A stretch of 64,000 bases of DNA. Origin: Pleurodeles waltl. Taxonomy: Eukaryota > Chordata > Amphibia > Caudata > Salamandridae. Below, piece by piece: positions 22,501 to 34,189 of the stretch. Both the position numbers and the translations under genes were made by a program. The DNA lies in NCBI RefSeq assembly GCF_031143425.1, contig NC_090441.1, forward strand, positions 226,110,928 to 226,174,927, given 5' to 3'. Below the pieces are notes generated by a model. It was not told where the DNA came from, ran no database searches, and saw only the letters and a list, made by a program, of their open reading frames with translations. Numbering within the stretch: the first letter of the stretch is position 1; every line of letters starts with the position of its first letter.

Positions 22501-23737
22501 TGGCTCCTCTGTAGGCCTCAACCTCAACACCGTTGATTAGGGGTAGTTTCTTGTACGTACCCATTTTATGGGGACAAGCAACCAATGTGGCAAAGTCAAT
22601 ACCACCACCAGAGACTAAAACGGCCTCTGTGGTCTCCCTAACAAGACCAACCCCAACTACACTACCAATGGTGTGCCCAGCACACCTTTGAGTGGCTACT
22701 TGTAGTAGACTTCCCACCACCACTGTCATTACTAGGGGCACTAGAGGGTACAGTTGGGGTTGTGGTAGTGGGAGCCTTGGTGTTTTTCTTTGGGCAGGTA
22801 GAATCACTTGCCCAATGGCCTTTACTCTTACATAAATAACACCATGGGTTCTTTTGATTGTTAGAAGAGGATTTGGACCCACCTCCCCCAGAGGAGTTTT
22901 GTGGCACTGATGAAGACTCAGAATGCTTTTTATCTTTGTCCCCACCCTTGTCAGAAGACTTACCATCCTTCTTCTTGCCATCCTTGTCACCACCTGTTTG
23001 AACTTTTCTGTTCACTCTTGTTCTGACCCATTTGTCTGCCTTCTTTCCCAATTCTTGGGGAGAAGTCTGATCTGAGTCTACCAAGTACTGATGCAACAAG
23101 TCAGACTCAAAATTATTCTAAATATGCTCTCTCAGGATAAGATTATATAGGCTTTCATAGTCAGTAACCTTACTGCCAAGTAACCATCCCTCCAAGGCCT
23201 TCACTGAACAGTCCACAAAGTCTGTCCAGCTTTGAGAGGACTCTTTTCTGGTATCTCTGAACTTTATCCTGTATTGTTCAGTGGTTAAGCCAAATCATCT
23301 AAGAGTGTATCCTTCAAAACTTTGTAGTTATTGGCATCACTTTCTCAGACTGTATGGAGCCTGTCCCTACCCTTTCCAGTGAATGATAACCACAATATAG
23401 CAGCCCACTGCCTTTGAGGGACCAGCTGTACCATACAGGCCCTCTCAAGTGCAGCAAACCACTTGTTGATGTCATTCCCCTCCTTGTAAGGGGGGACAAT
23501 CTTGTGCAGGTTCCTAGAATCTTGTTCTCTTACAGGATTACTATCAAGAACACTGCTGCTGTCACCAAGGGGAGCTAACCCCAACTTCTGTCTTTCCCTC
23601 TCTACATCTAGAGACTCCCTGTCTAAGGCCAACTGCTGCTGTCTCAGCTTCAGTCTGGCCTCTTCTAACCTCAGCTTTCTGAGTTCCCTGTCTAGGGTGT
23701 TATCCTCAAGATGGGAGGCTTGGGAATTCTGAGACAC
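19575..23737 (-). pseudogene. Broken Gmr1-like gag-pol (gag, PR, IN, RT)
   Basis: Segments in minus order: gag with a coiled coil (about 23737-23600), the PPYKEG...INKWFAALERA capsid start and AAILWLSF; nucleocapsid with zinc knuckle CYLCKSKGHW near 22810; a protease area with partial loss; integrase zinc region and core at 21788-21327 (HDIPVAGHLGQRKTW, CVTCQASGKTGG, GVDIVGPL, VVSDSDSN in place of VVSDRGSN); integrase C-terminal region at 21257-20940; connection and RT at 20730-19700. At least seven frame breaks are needed to read it. Integrase precedes RT, as in the intact copy. Confidence 0.85.
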
Positions 23738-23834
23738 AGACTGTGAGAAAGTAGCCTCTTTCTAGCCTTGTTACCCCCACTATTGGCCTGTTTGTGAGTG
23801 TATGTCAGGATGTTTGTCACTGTTTTCACTGTCT

Positions 23835-24005
23835 CACTGGGATCCTGATGGCTAGGCCCCAGTGCTCATAGTGAAAACACTATGTTTTCAGTATGTTTGT
23901 TATGTGTCACTGGGACCCTGCTGGTCAGGACCCCAGTGCTCATAAGGTTGTGGCCTATATGTATGTGTCACTGGGACCCTGTCACACAGGGCCCCAGTGC
24001 TCATA
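23835..24005 (+). repeat. Three tandem copies of a palindromic LTR block
   Basis: Units start at 23835, 23908 and 23969, each of the form cactgggaYcctg ... ccccagtgctcata, an imperfect hairpin with arms of about 13 bases. The LTRs at 6723, 50108 and 56226 carry a single unit at the matching place. Spacings are 73 and 61 bases. Confidence 0.8.
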
Positions 24006-24297
24006 GGTGTGCATGTATGTGTTCCCTGTGTGGTGCCTAACTGTCTCACTGAGGCTCTGCTAACCAGAACCTCAGTGGTTATGCTCTCTCATTACTTTTA
24101 AATTGTCACTAACAGGCTAGTGACCAATTTTACCAATTTACATTGGCTTACTGGAACACCCTTATAATTCCCTAGTATATGGTACTGAGGTACCCAGGGT
24201 ATTGGGGTTCCAGGAGATCCCTATGGGCTGCAGCATTTCTTTTGCCACCCATAGGGAGCTCTGACAATTCTTACACAGGCCTGCCACTGCAGCCTGA

Positions 24298-24615
24298 GTG
24301 AAATAACGTCCACGTTATTTCACAGCCATTTTACACTGCACTTAAGTAACTTATAAGTCACCTATATGTCTAACCTTTACCTGGTAAAGGTTAGGTGCAA
24401 AGTTACTTAGTGTGAGGGCACCCTGGCACTAGCCAAGGTGCCCCCACATTGTTCAGAGCCAATTCCCTGAACTTTGTGAGTGCGGGGACACCATTACACG
24501 CGTGCACTACATATAGGTCACTACCTATATGTAGCTTCACAATGGTAACTCCGAATATGGCCATGTAACATGTCTATGATCATGGAATTGCCCCCTCTAT
24601 GCCATCCTGGCATAG
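24298..24615 (+). other. Cluster of four conserved LTR hairpins (example copy)
   Basis: In this LTR: 24298-24323 (arms gtgaaataacgt/acgttatttcac, 2-base loop), 24370-24394 (ctaacctttacc/ggtaaaggttag, 1-base loop), 24507-24534 (ctacatataggt/acctatatgtag, 4-base loop) and 24597-24615 (ctatgcca/tggcatag, 3-base loop). All four are perfect here. Equivalent hairpins sit at the same places in the other LTRs, and several sequence changes between copies occur as matched pairs. Role unknown: RNA structure, protein-binding palindromes or a by-product of hairpin repair. Confidence 0.8.
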
Positions 24616-26887
24616 TTGGCACAATCCCATGATCCCAGTGGTCTGTAGCACAGACCCTGGTACTGCCAAACTGCCCTTCCTGGGGTTTCACTGCAGCTGC
24701 TGCTGCTGCCAACCCCTCAGACAGGCAGCTGCCCTCCTGGGGTCCAGCCAGGCCTGGCCCAGGATGGCAGAACAAAGAACTTCCTCTGAGAGAGGGTGTG
24801 ACACCCTCTCCCCTTTGGAAAATGGTGTGAAGGCAGGGGAGGAGTAGGCTCCCCCAGCCTCTGGAAATGCTTTGTTGGGCACAGAGGTGCCCAATTCTGC
24901 ATAAGCCAGTCTACACCGGTTCAGGGACCCCTTAGCCCCTGCTCTGGCGCGAAACTGGACAAAGGAAAGGGGAGTGACCACTCCCCTGACCTGCACCTCC
25001 CCTGGGAGGTGTCCAGAGCTCCTCCAGTGTGCTCCAGACCTCTGCCATCTTGGAAACAGAGGTGCTGCTGGCACACTGGACTGCTCTGAGAGGCCAGTGC
25101 CACCAGGTGACGTCAGAGACTCCTGCTGATAGGCTCCTTCAGGTGTTAGTAGCCTATCCTCTCTCCTAGGTAGCCAAAGCCTCTTTTCTGGCTATTTAGG
25201 GTCTCTGTCTCTGGGGAAACTTTAGATAACGAATGCAAGAGCTCATCCGAGTTCCTCTGCATCTCCCTCTTCACCTTCTGATAAGGAATCGACTGCTGAC
25301 CGCGCTGGAAGCTTGCAAAACTGCAACATAGTAGCAAAGAAGACTACTGCAACTCTGTAACGCTGATCCTGCCGCCTTCTCGACTGTTTTCCTGCTTGTG
25401 CATGCTGTGGGGGTAGTCTGCCTCCTCTCTGCACCAGAAGCTCCGAAGAAATCTCCCGTGGGTCGACGGAATCTTCCCCCTGCAACCGCAGGCACCAAAA
25501 AGCTGCATTACCGGTCCCTTGGGTCTCCTCTCAGCACGACGAGCGAGGTCCCTCGAATCCAGCGACTCTGTCCAAGTGACCCCCACAGTCCAGTGACTCT
25601 TCAGCCCAAGTTTGGTGGAGGTAAGTCCTTGCCTCACCTCGCTGGGCTGCATTGCTGGGAACCGCGACTTTGCAGCTACTCCGGCCCCTGTGCACTTCCG
25701 GCAGAAATCCTTTGTGCACAGCCAAGCCTGGGTCCACGGCACTCTAACCTGCATTGCACGACTTTCTAAGTTGGTCTCCGGCGACGTGGGACTCCTTTGT
25801 GCAACTTCGGCGAGCACCGTTTCACGCATCCTCGTAGTGCCTGTTTCTGGCACTTCTCCGGGTGCTACCTGCTTCAGAGAGGGCTCTTTGTCTTGCTAGA
25901 CGTCCTCTCTCTCTTCAGGTCCAATTTGCGACCTCCTGGTCCCTCTTGGGCCCCAGCAGCGTCCAAAAACATTAAACGCACAATTTGCAGCTAGCAAGGC
26001 TTGTTGGCGTTCTTTCGGCGGGAAAACACTTCTGCACGACTCTCCAAGGCAAGAGGGATCCGTCCACCAAAGGGGAAGTCTCTAGCCCTTTTTGTTCCTG
26101 CAGAAACCTCAGCTTCTTCTGTCCAGTCGAAGCTTCTTTGCACCCGCAGCTGGCATTTCCTGGGCATCTGCCCATCTCCGACTTGCTTGTGACTTTTGGA
26201 CTTGGTCCCCTTGTTCCACAGGTACCCTAGATTGGAAATCCACAGTTGTTGCATTGCTGGTTTGTGTCTTTCCTGCATTATTCCTCTAACACGACTTCTT
26301 TGTCCTTAGGGGAACTTTATTGCACTTTGCACTCACTTTTCAGGGTCTTGGGGAGGGTTATTTTTCTAACTCTCACTATTTTCTAATAGTCCCAGCGACC
26401 CTCTACAAGGTCACATAGGTTTGGGGTCCATTCGTGGTTCGCATTCCACTTTTGGAGTATATGGTTTGTGTTGCCCCTATCCCTATGTTTCCCCATTGCA
26501 TCCTATTGTAACTATACATTGTTTGCACTGTTTTCTAAGACTATACTGCATATTTTTGCTATTGTGTATATATATCTTGTGTATATTTCCTATCCTCTCA
26601 CTGAGGGTACACTCTAATATACTTTGGCATATTGTCATAAAAATAAAGTACCTTTATTTTTAGTATAACTGTGTATTGTGTTTTCTTATGATATTGTGCA
26701 TATGACACTAAGTGGTACTGTAGTAGCTTCACACGTCTCCTAGTTCAGCCTAAGCTGCTCTGCTAAGCTACCATTATCTATCAGCCTAAGCTGCTAGACA
26801 CCCTATACACTAATAAGGGATAACTGGGCCTGGTGCAAGGTGCAAGTACCCCTTGGTACTCACTACAAGCCAGTCCAGCCTCCTACA

Positions 26888-27290
26888 CAGACGTAATGTG
26901 GGAATTGGCAGAAGTGGACCTGTCTCTAACTGGCTGGACTCTAGTTACCTGGCCTCTTCGAGTGAAAGGTGCCCTAGTGATGTGTGACCCCCTCCCACTA
27001 CCAGTGTCACTAGATGCCCTGTTAGCTGACAGGTCTTTGGATGAACCCTCGCCAAAGTCCTCAGGGCCCTCCCCTGATTCTTGCTGGGTACCCCCCTCCT
27101 CTACCTCCTGATTCTGGGATGGGCCAGACTGGTTCTGGTCACTTTATAGGAGAAGGCTAAGGAGAAGATCTTTGGTAGGGTTCTTACCAATGCTTAAACC
27201 TCTTTCTATGCAGAGATCACTCAAACATTTAAAGTTTAAACTACCATAGGTTGCCTGGACAACTGGGGGAGTGAGCTCTACTGCAGACAT
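26888..27290 (-). pseudogene. N-terminal gag part of the old Gmr1-like element
   Basis: From the ATG at 27290 the peptide MSAVELTPPVVQATYGSLNFKC followed by LCIERGLSIGKNPTKDLL aligns with the intact copy's start (LCLERGLSVGKNPSLELL). An in-frame stop follows at about 27144. The rest runs into cagac at 26888, the right TSD of the LTR that split this gag from its remainder at 23741. Confidence 0.75.
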
Positions 27291-27535
27291 AGTTATAAGA
27301 AAGAGTTTAAGATAGAGAGAAAAAAGTTGTTGGAAACTTTTAAAGAAAAGAGAAAAACTTTTCAAACTTTTCAAAACTTTTGAAAGCTTTTTAGAAAGTT
27401 TTTAGAAAGAGAGATAAACTGTTTAGGTTAACTATGTACATCTTTAAGTATTTGGATTATGTTTTTCTTAAGAAAAGCACCAATGACAATGTGGTAAAGC
27501 AGTTACAAGTACTTATCACACCGCTGCACCACCAA

Positions 27536-30217
27536 TGTAGGAGGCTGGCCTGGCTTATAGTGGGTACCTGATGGTACGTATACCTTGTGCCAGGTCCAGT
27601 TAGCCCTTATTAGTAGATTAGTAGTGTTCTAGCAGCTTAGGCTGATAGAGGTAGCTATATTAGAGCAGCTTAGGGTGAACTAGGAGACATGCAAAGCTCC
27701 TACTAAACAACTTATATCATGTAGCACTATATCACAAGAAACACAATACTCAGTGTTGCTAAAAAATAAAGGTACTTTATTTTAGTGACGATGTGCCAAA
27801 AATATCTCAGAGGATGAACTCCCTTAGGAGGTAAGTAAAATACACAAAATATACACACAAACCAAAATCAGGTAAGTAAACAGTTAGAAAAGTAGTGCAA
27901 ACAATGTAGAATACAAAAGGAGACAATAGTCCTAGGGGCAACACAAACCGTATACTAAGAAAGTGGAATGCGAACCACTTAGGGACACCTGGCCTAGTGT
28001 AGTGTGTAAGGGGACGCTGGTAGTGTAGGAAAACACTAAGGGTGTCCAAGATACCCCACCCCAAGACCCTGAAAAGTAGGAGTAAAGTGACCCTACTTCC
28101 CCAGAAACACACTAAAGACATGATAGACGATTCTGCAAAGACCACAACAGACTGCAAAACACTGAAGACGTATTCCTAGACCTGAGGACCTGTAAAGGAA
28201 GGGGACCAAGTCCAAGAGTCACGAAAGTGTCCAGGGGGGGCAAGAGCCCACTAAACCCTGGATGTAGGTGCAAAAATGCTGCATCTTGGTGGAAGAAGCT
28301 GAAGAATCTGCAATAACGTAAGATGCCAGAAACCTTTCCTTAGCACAGAAGATGTCCCACTGAGTGCTGGAGGACGCAGTGTTGCTTCTTTGGAAAAAGA
28401 CCGCAAACAAGCCTTGCTAGCTGCAAGGGACGCGGTTGAATACAATGGGTGCTGCCCGGGCCCAGGAGGACCAGGAGTTCGGTACTTGGAAGAGGAGACA
28501 GAGGGGGCCCTCAGGAATACAGAGAGCCCATGCAAAAGAAGGCAGCACACGCACAAGAGGTTCAAGAAAACTGAGCACTGCGGTCGTCTCAACACTACAA
28601 AAGAGGGTCTCACGAAGCCGGTGGTCAACTCAGCAAGTTGAACAATGCAGGACGGAGTGCTGGGGACCTAGACTGTGCTGTGCATGAAGGACGCCCTAGC
28701 AGCTGCATTTCACACAGTACACAGGATTACTGTCTGGCGAGGGGAGGCAAGGGCTTACCTCCTCCAAGTTTGGACAGATGGACCACTGGACTGTCGGGGT
28801 CACTTGGATCCAGCACCTGTGTTCCAGTGACCACTCTCGTCAGGATGAGAGGGGACCCAGAGGACCGGTGAAGCTGAAGTTTGGTGCCTGCGTTAGCAGG
28901 GGGAAGATTCCGTCGACCAATGGGAGATTTCTTCTTGCCTTCCAGTGCAGGGGGTAGGCAGACAGCCCCCAGAACATGCACCACCAGGAAACAGTTGAGA
29001 AAGCCAGCAGGATTAGGCGCTACAATGTCGCTGGTAGTCTTCTTGCTACTTTGTTGCAGCTTTGCAGGCATCCTGGAACAGTCATCAGTCGATCCTTGGC
29101 AGAAGTCAAAGAGGGAGATGCAGAGGAGCTCTTGCAAATCGTTATCTGAGGAAAAGCCCACAGGAGAGACCCTAAATAGCCCTCAGAGGAGGATTGGCCA
29201 CCTAAAGAGGTAAGCACCTATCAGGAGGGGTCTCTGACGTCACCTGCTGGCAATGGCCTCCATTGTGCCCTCACATCTCTGGATTCAAGATGGCAGAGGT
29301 CTGGGACACACTGGAGGAGCTCTGGGCACCACCCCTGGGTTGGTGATGGACAGGGAAGTGGTCACTCCCCTTTCCTTTGTCCACTTTCGTACCAGAGCAG
29401 GGCTGGGGGTTCCCTGAACCAGTGTAGACTGGCTTATGCAAGGAGCGCACCATCTGTGCCCTTCAAAGCATTTCCAGAGGCTGGGGGAGGCTGCTCCTCT
29501 CAGACCCTTAAATCCTATTTCCAAAGGGAGAGGGTGTAACACCCTTTCTCAGAGGAAATCCTTTGTTCTGTCTTCCTGCGAATGACCTGCCCAGACCCCA
29601 AGAGGGCAGAAGCTTGTCTGTGGGTTGGCAACAGCGGTAGCTGCAGTAAAAACTCCAGAGAGCTGGTTTTGCAGTACCCTGGGTCCATGTTGGAGCCCCA
29701 GGATGCATGGGATCGGCACCCCAATACCACATTTGGCATGGGGGGACAATTCCATGATCTTGGACATGTTACATGGCCATATTCAGAGTTACCATTGTGA
29801 AGCTACATATAGGTATTGACCTATATGTAGTACACGCGTGTAATGGTGTTCCCGCACTCACAAACTCCGGGAAAATTGTCCTGAACTATGTGGGGGCACC
29901 TTGGCTAGTGCCAGGGTGCCCTCACACTAAGTAACTTTGCACCTAACCTTTACCAGGTAAAGGTTAGACATATAGGTGACTTATAAGTTACTTAAGTGCA
30001 GTGTAAAATGGCTGTGAAATAACGTGGACGTTATTTCACTCAGGCTGCAGTGGCAGGCCTGTGTAAGAATTGTCAGAGCTCCCTATGGGTGGCAAAAGAA
30101 ATGCTGCAGCCCATAGGGATCTCCTGGAACCCCAATACCCTGGGTACCTAGGTACCATATACTAGGGTATTATAAGGATGTTCCAGTGTGCCAATGAGAA
30201 TTGGTCAAATTAGTCAC
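27536..30217 (-). repeat. 5' LTR of the old Gmr1-like element, start missing
   Basis: On the plus strand it starts tgtaggaggctggcctgg at 27536 and stays alignable to the intact LTR until tagtcac at about 30216, after which the sequence is unrelated. About 280 bases at the transcript-side start are lost. It is clearly more diverged from the other copies and has kept two hairpins (gaaataacgt/acgttatttc near 30017 and ctacatataggt/acctatatgtag near 29803). Confidence 0.88.
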
Positions 30218-31986
30218 ACTGGCAGCAGTCAGCTTGGTTGGGGCTCCTTTCTCTTTGTTTTCTCTCATTTTTTGTATTACACTGATAGTAAATAATGTTT
30301 AATTATTAACTATTAGTGTAGGTAAAACACAAGTACAATTTAGGTGGATTAGACCCTCCCTCACAGCTGAGGTATGTATATGTGTGTGCCTGAGGGCGAG
30401 TGTGTTTATATGAGCGAGTATGTGGGTAAGTGTGACTGTGTGTATGTGTAAGCATGCGTGAGTGGAATTGAAGGTCAAAATGAGTGTGTGACGTCACTTC
30501 CACTCTCCCTGGCATTTTGGTGAATTGACGGTCATGGGTGTCCTACATCCACCTTTGAATCTGGCTCCATGTAACATGGTCTCCAAATATGACGTTGGTG
30601 AAGGAACTCTTAGTGTGCTGGTGATGGGACCAGACCCTATTGATCTGGTGACTCTCAGACTGGAGTATGCATAGAGGGGGCTAGATTTAAGTCACAATTG
30701 TGTCGTAAATCAGCCTGGAAATCTCCACTGAACCTCACAGTGTGGGGGTATGTCAACTGTTCTTTAGGTAGCAGTGTAACTGGTCCTTTTCTGGACTTCT
30801 TACCCAGAGGTGTGAGATAGCTTACAGTGGAAAAGCCAAACTACATAAGGTGCATTATTATCATGACATATGACAAAGGAATATTACATAAGGTTCATGA
30901 TGATCATTACATATGACATAAAGTTACATTATGCAACAAGCATGGTAACTTCTAGGCTCAATGCAACAGGAACTTGACTGGCTCCAAGTGTGTGTTGGAG
31001 TCTGTTGAAAATGAGGCGGAACAGCATGCATTAGCGGTACAGTTATTGGTTGAATCTGGGAAGAGGAGCCGCTGAAATGTTCCTTGACCAGTTGTAGTGC
31101 TCAGCACTCACTGCGCTTAATACTTCCTTTCCCTGTACTCAGTTTCCTCGCTCCACTTCCTGCCAGTGCTGGTCACACAGGAAGTGGCATGTCAAGGACA
31201 TCCACCTCCTGGAGCCAGTGCTACACAGGCAAGTCCTGTCAGGCACTCAATACATCCACATATTTGATGTGAAAGGGAGATCACCTGCACTTCTCAGCTT
31301 TAAGAAGCCATTCTCAGTAGAAAGGGAGACTTTGAGATGTTGGGTACCTGCTCACCAGTTCACTCGCTGCGGGGTCTTAACATCCACTGCAACCACTGTG
31401 ACCGACACAACTATCTCAAGTCCCTGATCCCCCGGCCACCTTCTGGGAAAGAGGTTGTGAGGAGATAGACATGCGCAAGAACACAGAGAAAATGGAAGCA
31501 TGCAGAGCGGAAGAGCTGCTCAATCCAATTACTTCTGAGGAAAATAGCTGATGAACATAAGATCTAAAACTTATACCAGCCACTTTCTTCAGCGATTACA
31601 AAGATTTCCTCTGAGGTACGTCTCATTAAACAGACAATTACCCTTATGGAGCCCTTAGTACTTTTCAGGTGCCATCCCCTCACCAAACCTTGGAATAGCC
31701 GGCGTGAAGCTGGCGTGTCCTGTAAACACACGGAATGAACGTAGAAGAAGACTGAAGCAAAAAATTGGGTAATGTAAAAAATAATAATGCAGGCACTAAA
31801 TTCAATAAGGAATGGATTAGGAAAAGAGAAACAGAATGAGATGATGAAATAAAGCTGTGGACAGCACAAAAAGAAAAAGAGGAATACTAAAGAGAGCAAG
31901 AAAGAGAAAAAGAAAACAACAAAGGAAAACAGAAGAGAGATGAAGGAAAGGAGATAAGAAGGAAAGGGAGTGAGAAAATAAATAAG
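30218..31986. other. Unassigned non-coding sequence with low-complexity tracts
   Basis: No gene recognised. A TG-rich tract lies at about 30370-30470. A strongly purine-rich tract (AAAGA/GGAAA) lies at about 31800-31985 and produces a meaningless Phe/Leu/Ser-rich frame on the minus strand. The stretch ends at tgttg (31987-31991), the left TSD of the next LTR. Confidence 0.35.
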
Positions 31987-34189
31987 TGTTGTGTAGGGAG
32001 TTGGCTCTGTATGTACTGTTTCAAAGTAAGAAATAGTGTGCACAGAGCCCAAGGGTTCCCCTTAGAGGTAAGATAGTGGCAAAAGTAGATAATTCTAATG
32101 CTCTATTTTGTGGTAGTGTGGTCGAGCAGTAGGCTTATCAGAGGGTAGTGTTAAGCATGTGTTGTATACACACACAGGCAATAAATGAGGAACACACACT
32201 CAAAGACTTACTCCAGGCTAATAGGTTTTTATATTGAAAAATATATTTTCTTAGTTTATTTTAAGAACCACAGATTCAAGATTTACAGTTAATACTGTAA
32301 ATGTAAGGTACTTCACTTAGATACTTTAGGAGCTTTGAATGAAAGCAATATCATATACTGTCTTTGTAAAAATGGCAATAAGCTATTTTCAAAGTGGACA
32401 CAGTGCAAAAATCAACAGTTCCTGGGGAGGTACGTAAAGGTTAGTTTTGGAGGTAAGTAAAACACTTACAAGTCTCACGTTTGGGGCATAGGCAGCCCAC
32501 CGTTGGGGGTTCAAGGCAACCCCAAAGTTACCACACCAGCAGCTCAGGGCTGGTCAGGTTCAGAGGTCAAAGAGGTAGCCAAAACACATAGGCGCCTATG
32601 GGGAATAGGGGAGCTCCGGTTCCAGTCTGCCAGCAGGTAAGCACTTGCGTCCTCGGGGGGCAGACCAGGGTAGTTTTGTAGAGCACCGGGGGGGACACAA
32701 GAAGGCACAGAAAGTACACCCTCAGCGGCACAGGGGAGGCCGGGTGCAGTGTGCACACAGGCATCGGGTTTTAGATTGAAAACAATGGAGGAACCAGGGG
32801 TCACTTCAACGATGCAGGCAGGCACGGGGGCTCCTCGGGGTAGCCACCACCTGGGCTAGGCAGAGGGTCGCCTGGGGGTCACTCCTGCACTGGAGTCCGG
32901 TTCCTTCAGGTCCTGGGGGCTGCAGGTGCAGTGTTAGTTCCAGGTATTGGGTCCCTTGTTAAAGGCAGTCACGGTCAGGGGGAGCCTCTGTATTCTCTCT
33001 GCAGGCGTCGCTGTGGGAGCTCAGGGGGGTGGTCTCTGGTTACTCACATGCTCCCAGTCGCCGGGGAGTCCTCCCTGAGGTGTTTGTTTTCTGTAAGTCG
33101 AGCCAGGGGCATCGGGTGCAGAGTGGGAATTCTCACGCTTCCTGCGGGAAACGTGAAGTCTTTAAAGTTGCTTCTTTGTTTCAAAGAAGTTGCAGGTTTT
33201 TGAACAGGGCCGCTGTTCATGGGAGTTTCTTGGTCCTGTAGTGTAGGCCAGTCCTCTGAGGCTTCAGAGGTCGCTGGTCCCTGAAGGATGCGTGGCTGGA
33301 GCAGGTTTTCGAAGTTGGAGACAGTCCGGTAGGGTTGGGGCCAAATCAGTTGTCGTCTTCCTCCTTCTCTGCAGGCTTGTAGGTCAGCAGTCCTTCTCCT
33401 TTCTTCAGGTTGCAGGAATTTGGTTTCCTAGGTTCTGGGGTACCCCTAAATACTGGTGCGTTTGTGTTGTCTGGAAGGCCAGTAGCCAATGGCTACTGTC
33501 CTTGAGGGTGGCTACACCCTCTTTGTGCCTCCTCCCTGTAGGGAGGGGGGCACATCCCTAATCCTATTGGGGGAATCCTCTAAACTCAAGATGGAGGATT
33601 TCTCAAGGGGGGACACCTTAGGGGCTGTCCTGACTGGTGGGTGACTCCTCCTTGTTTTTCTCATTACTCCTCCAGCCTTGCTGCCAAAAGTTGGGGCAGT
33701 GGCCAGAGGGGCGGGCATGTCCACTAGCTGGGATGCCCTGGGGCGCTGTAACAAAAGGGGTGAGCCTTTGAGGCTCACCGCCAGGTGTTACAGTTCCTGC
33801 AGGGGGAGGTGAGAAGCACCTCCACCCGGTACAGGCTTTGTTCCTGGCCGGAGAGTGACAAAGGCATTCTCCCCATGTGGCCAGCAACATGTCTGGTGTG
33901 TGGTAGTCTGACAGAAACTGGTCAGCCTACACTGGAAGTCGGGTATGTTTTCAGGGGGCATCTCTAAGATGTCCTCTGGGTGTATTTTACAATAAATTGT
34001 ACACTGGCATCAGTGTGCATTTATTGTGCTGAGAAGTTTGATACCAAACTTCCCAGTTTTCAGTGTAGCCATTATGGAACTGTGGAGTTTGTGTTTGACA
34101 AACTACCAGACCATATACTCTTATGGCTACCCTGCACTTATAATGTCTAAGGTTTTGCTTAGACACTGTAGGGGCATATTGCTCATGCA

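Larger units (their letters stand above)
23742..26887 (+). repeat. Gmr1-like solo LTR with variant end, TSD CAGAC
   Basis: Runs from TGTGAGAAAGTAGCC to CAGCCTCCTACA, flanked by cagac at 23737-23741 and 26888-26892. It is inserted in antisense into the gag of the older Gmr1-like copy. Its first 50 bases differ from the usual TGTAGGAAAGTACCATCTTGCC, and it has three copies of a palindromic block at 23835-24005 where other LTRs have one. An AATAAA lies at 26642-26647, about 240 bases from the end. Confidence 0.92.
19563..30217 (-). mobile_element. Old Gmr1-like element, truncated at both ends
   Basis: Minus orientation. A 5' LTR (27536-30217) is followed by the 5' leader and gag start (27535-26888), a later solo LTR insertion (23742-26887), then gag, protease, integrase and RT (23741 to about 19690). 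Homology to the intact copy is lost near 19600-19690, at the RT/RNase H border, so RNase H, the polypurine tract and the 3' LTR are missing. The 5' LTR also lacks its first 280 or so bases. Many stops and frameshifts and diverged LTR sequence make it older than the copy at 34190. Confidence 0.88.

Noticed and set aside
23835..24005. Regularly spaced palindromic repeats, CRISPR-like at first sight
   Set aside because: Only three imperfect copies inside a eukaryotic LTR, with no Cas genes and a plain tandem-duplication explanation.
31564..32052. A minus-strand frame of 162 codons, hydrophobic and Phe-rich
   Set aside because: Produced by a purine-rich low-complexity tract; no domain, and it crosses an LTR boundary.
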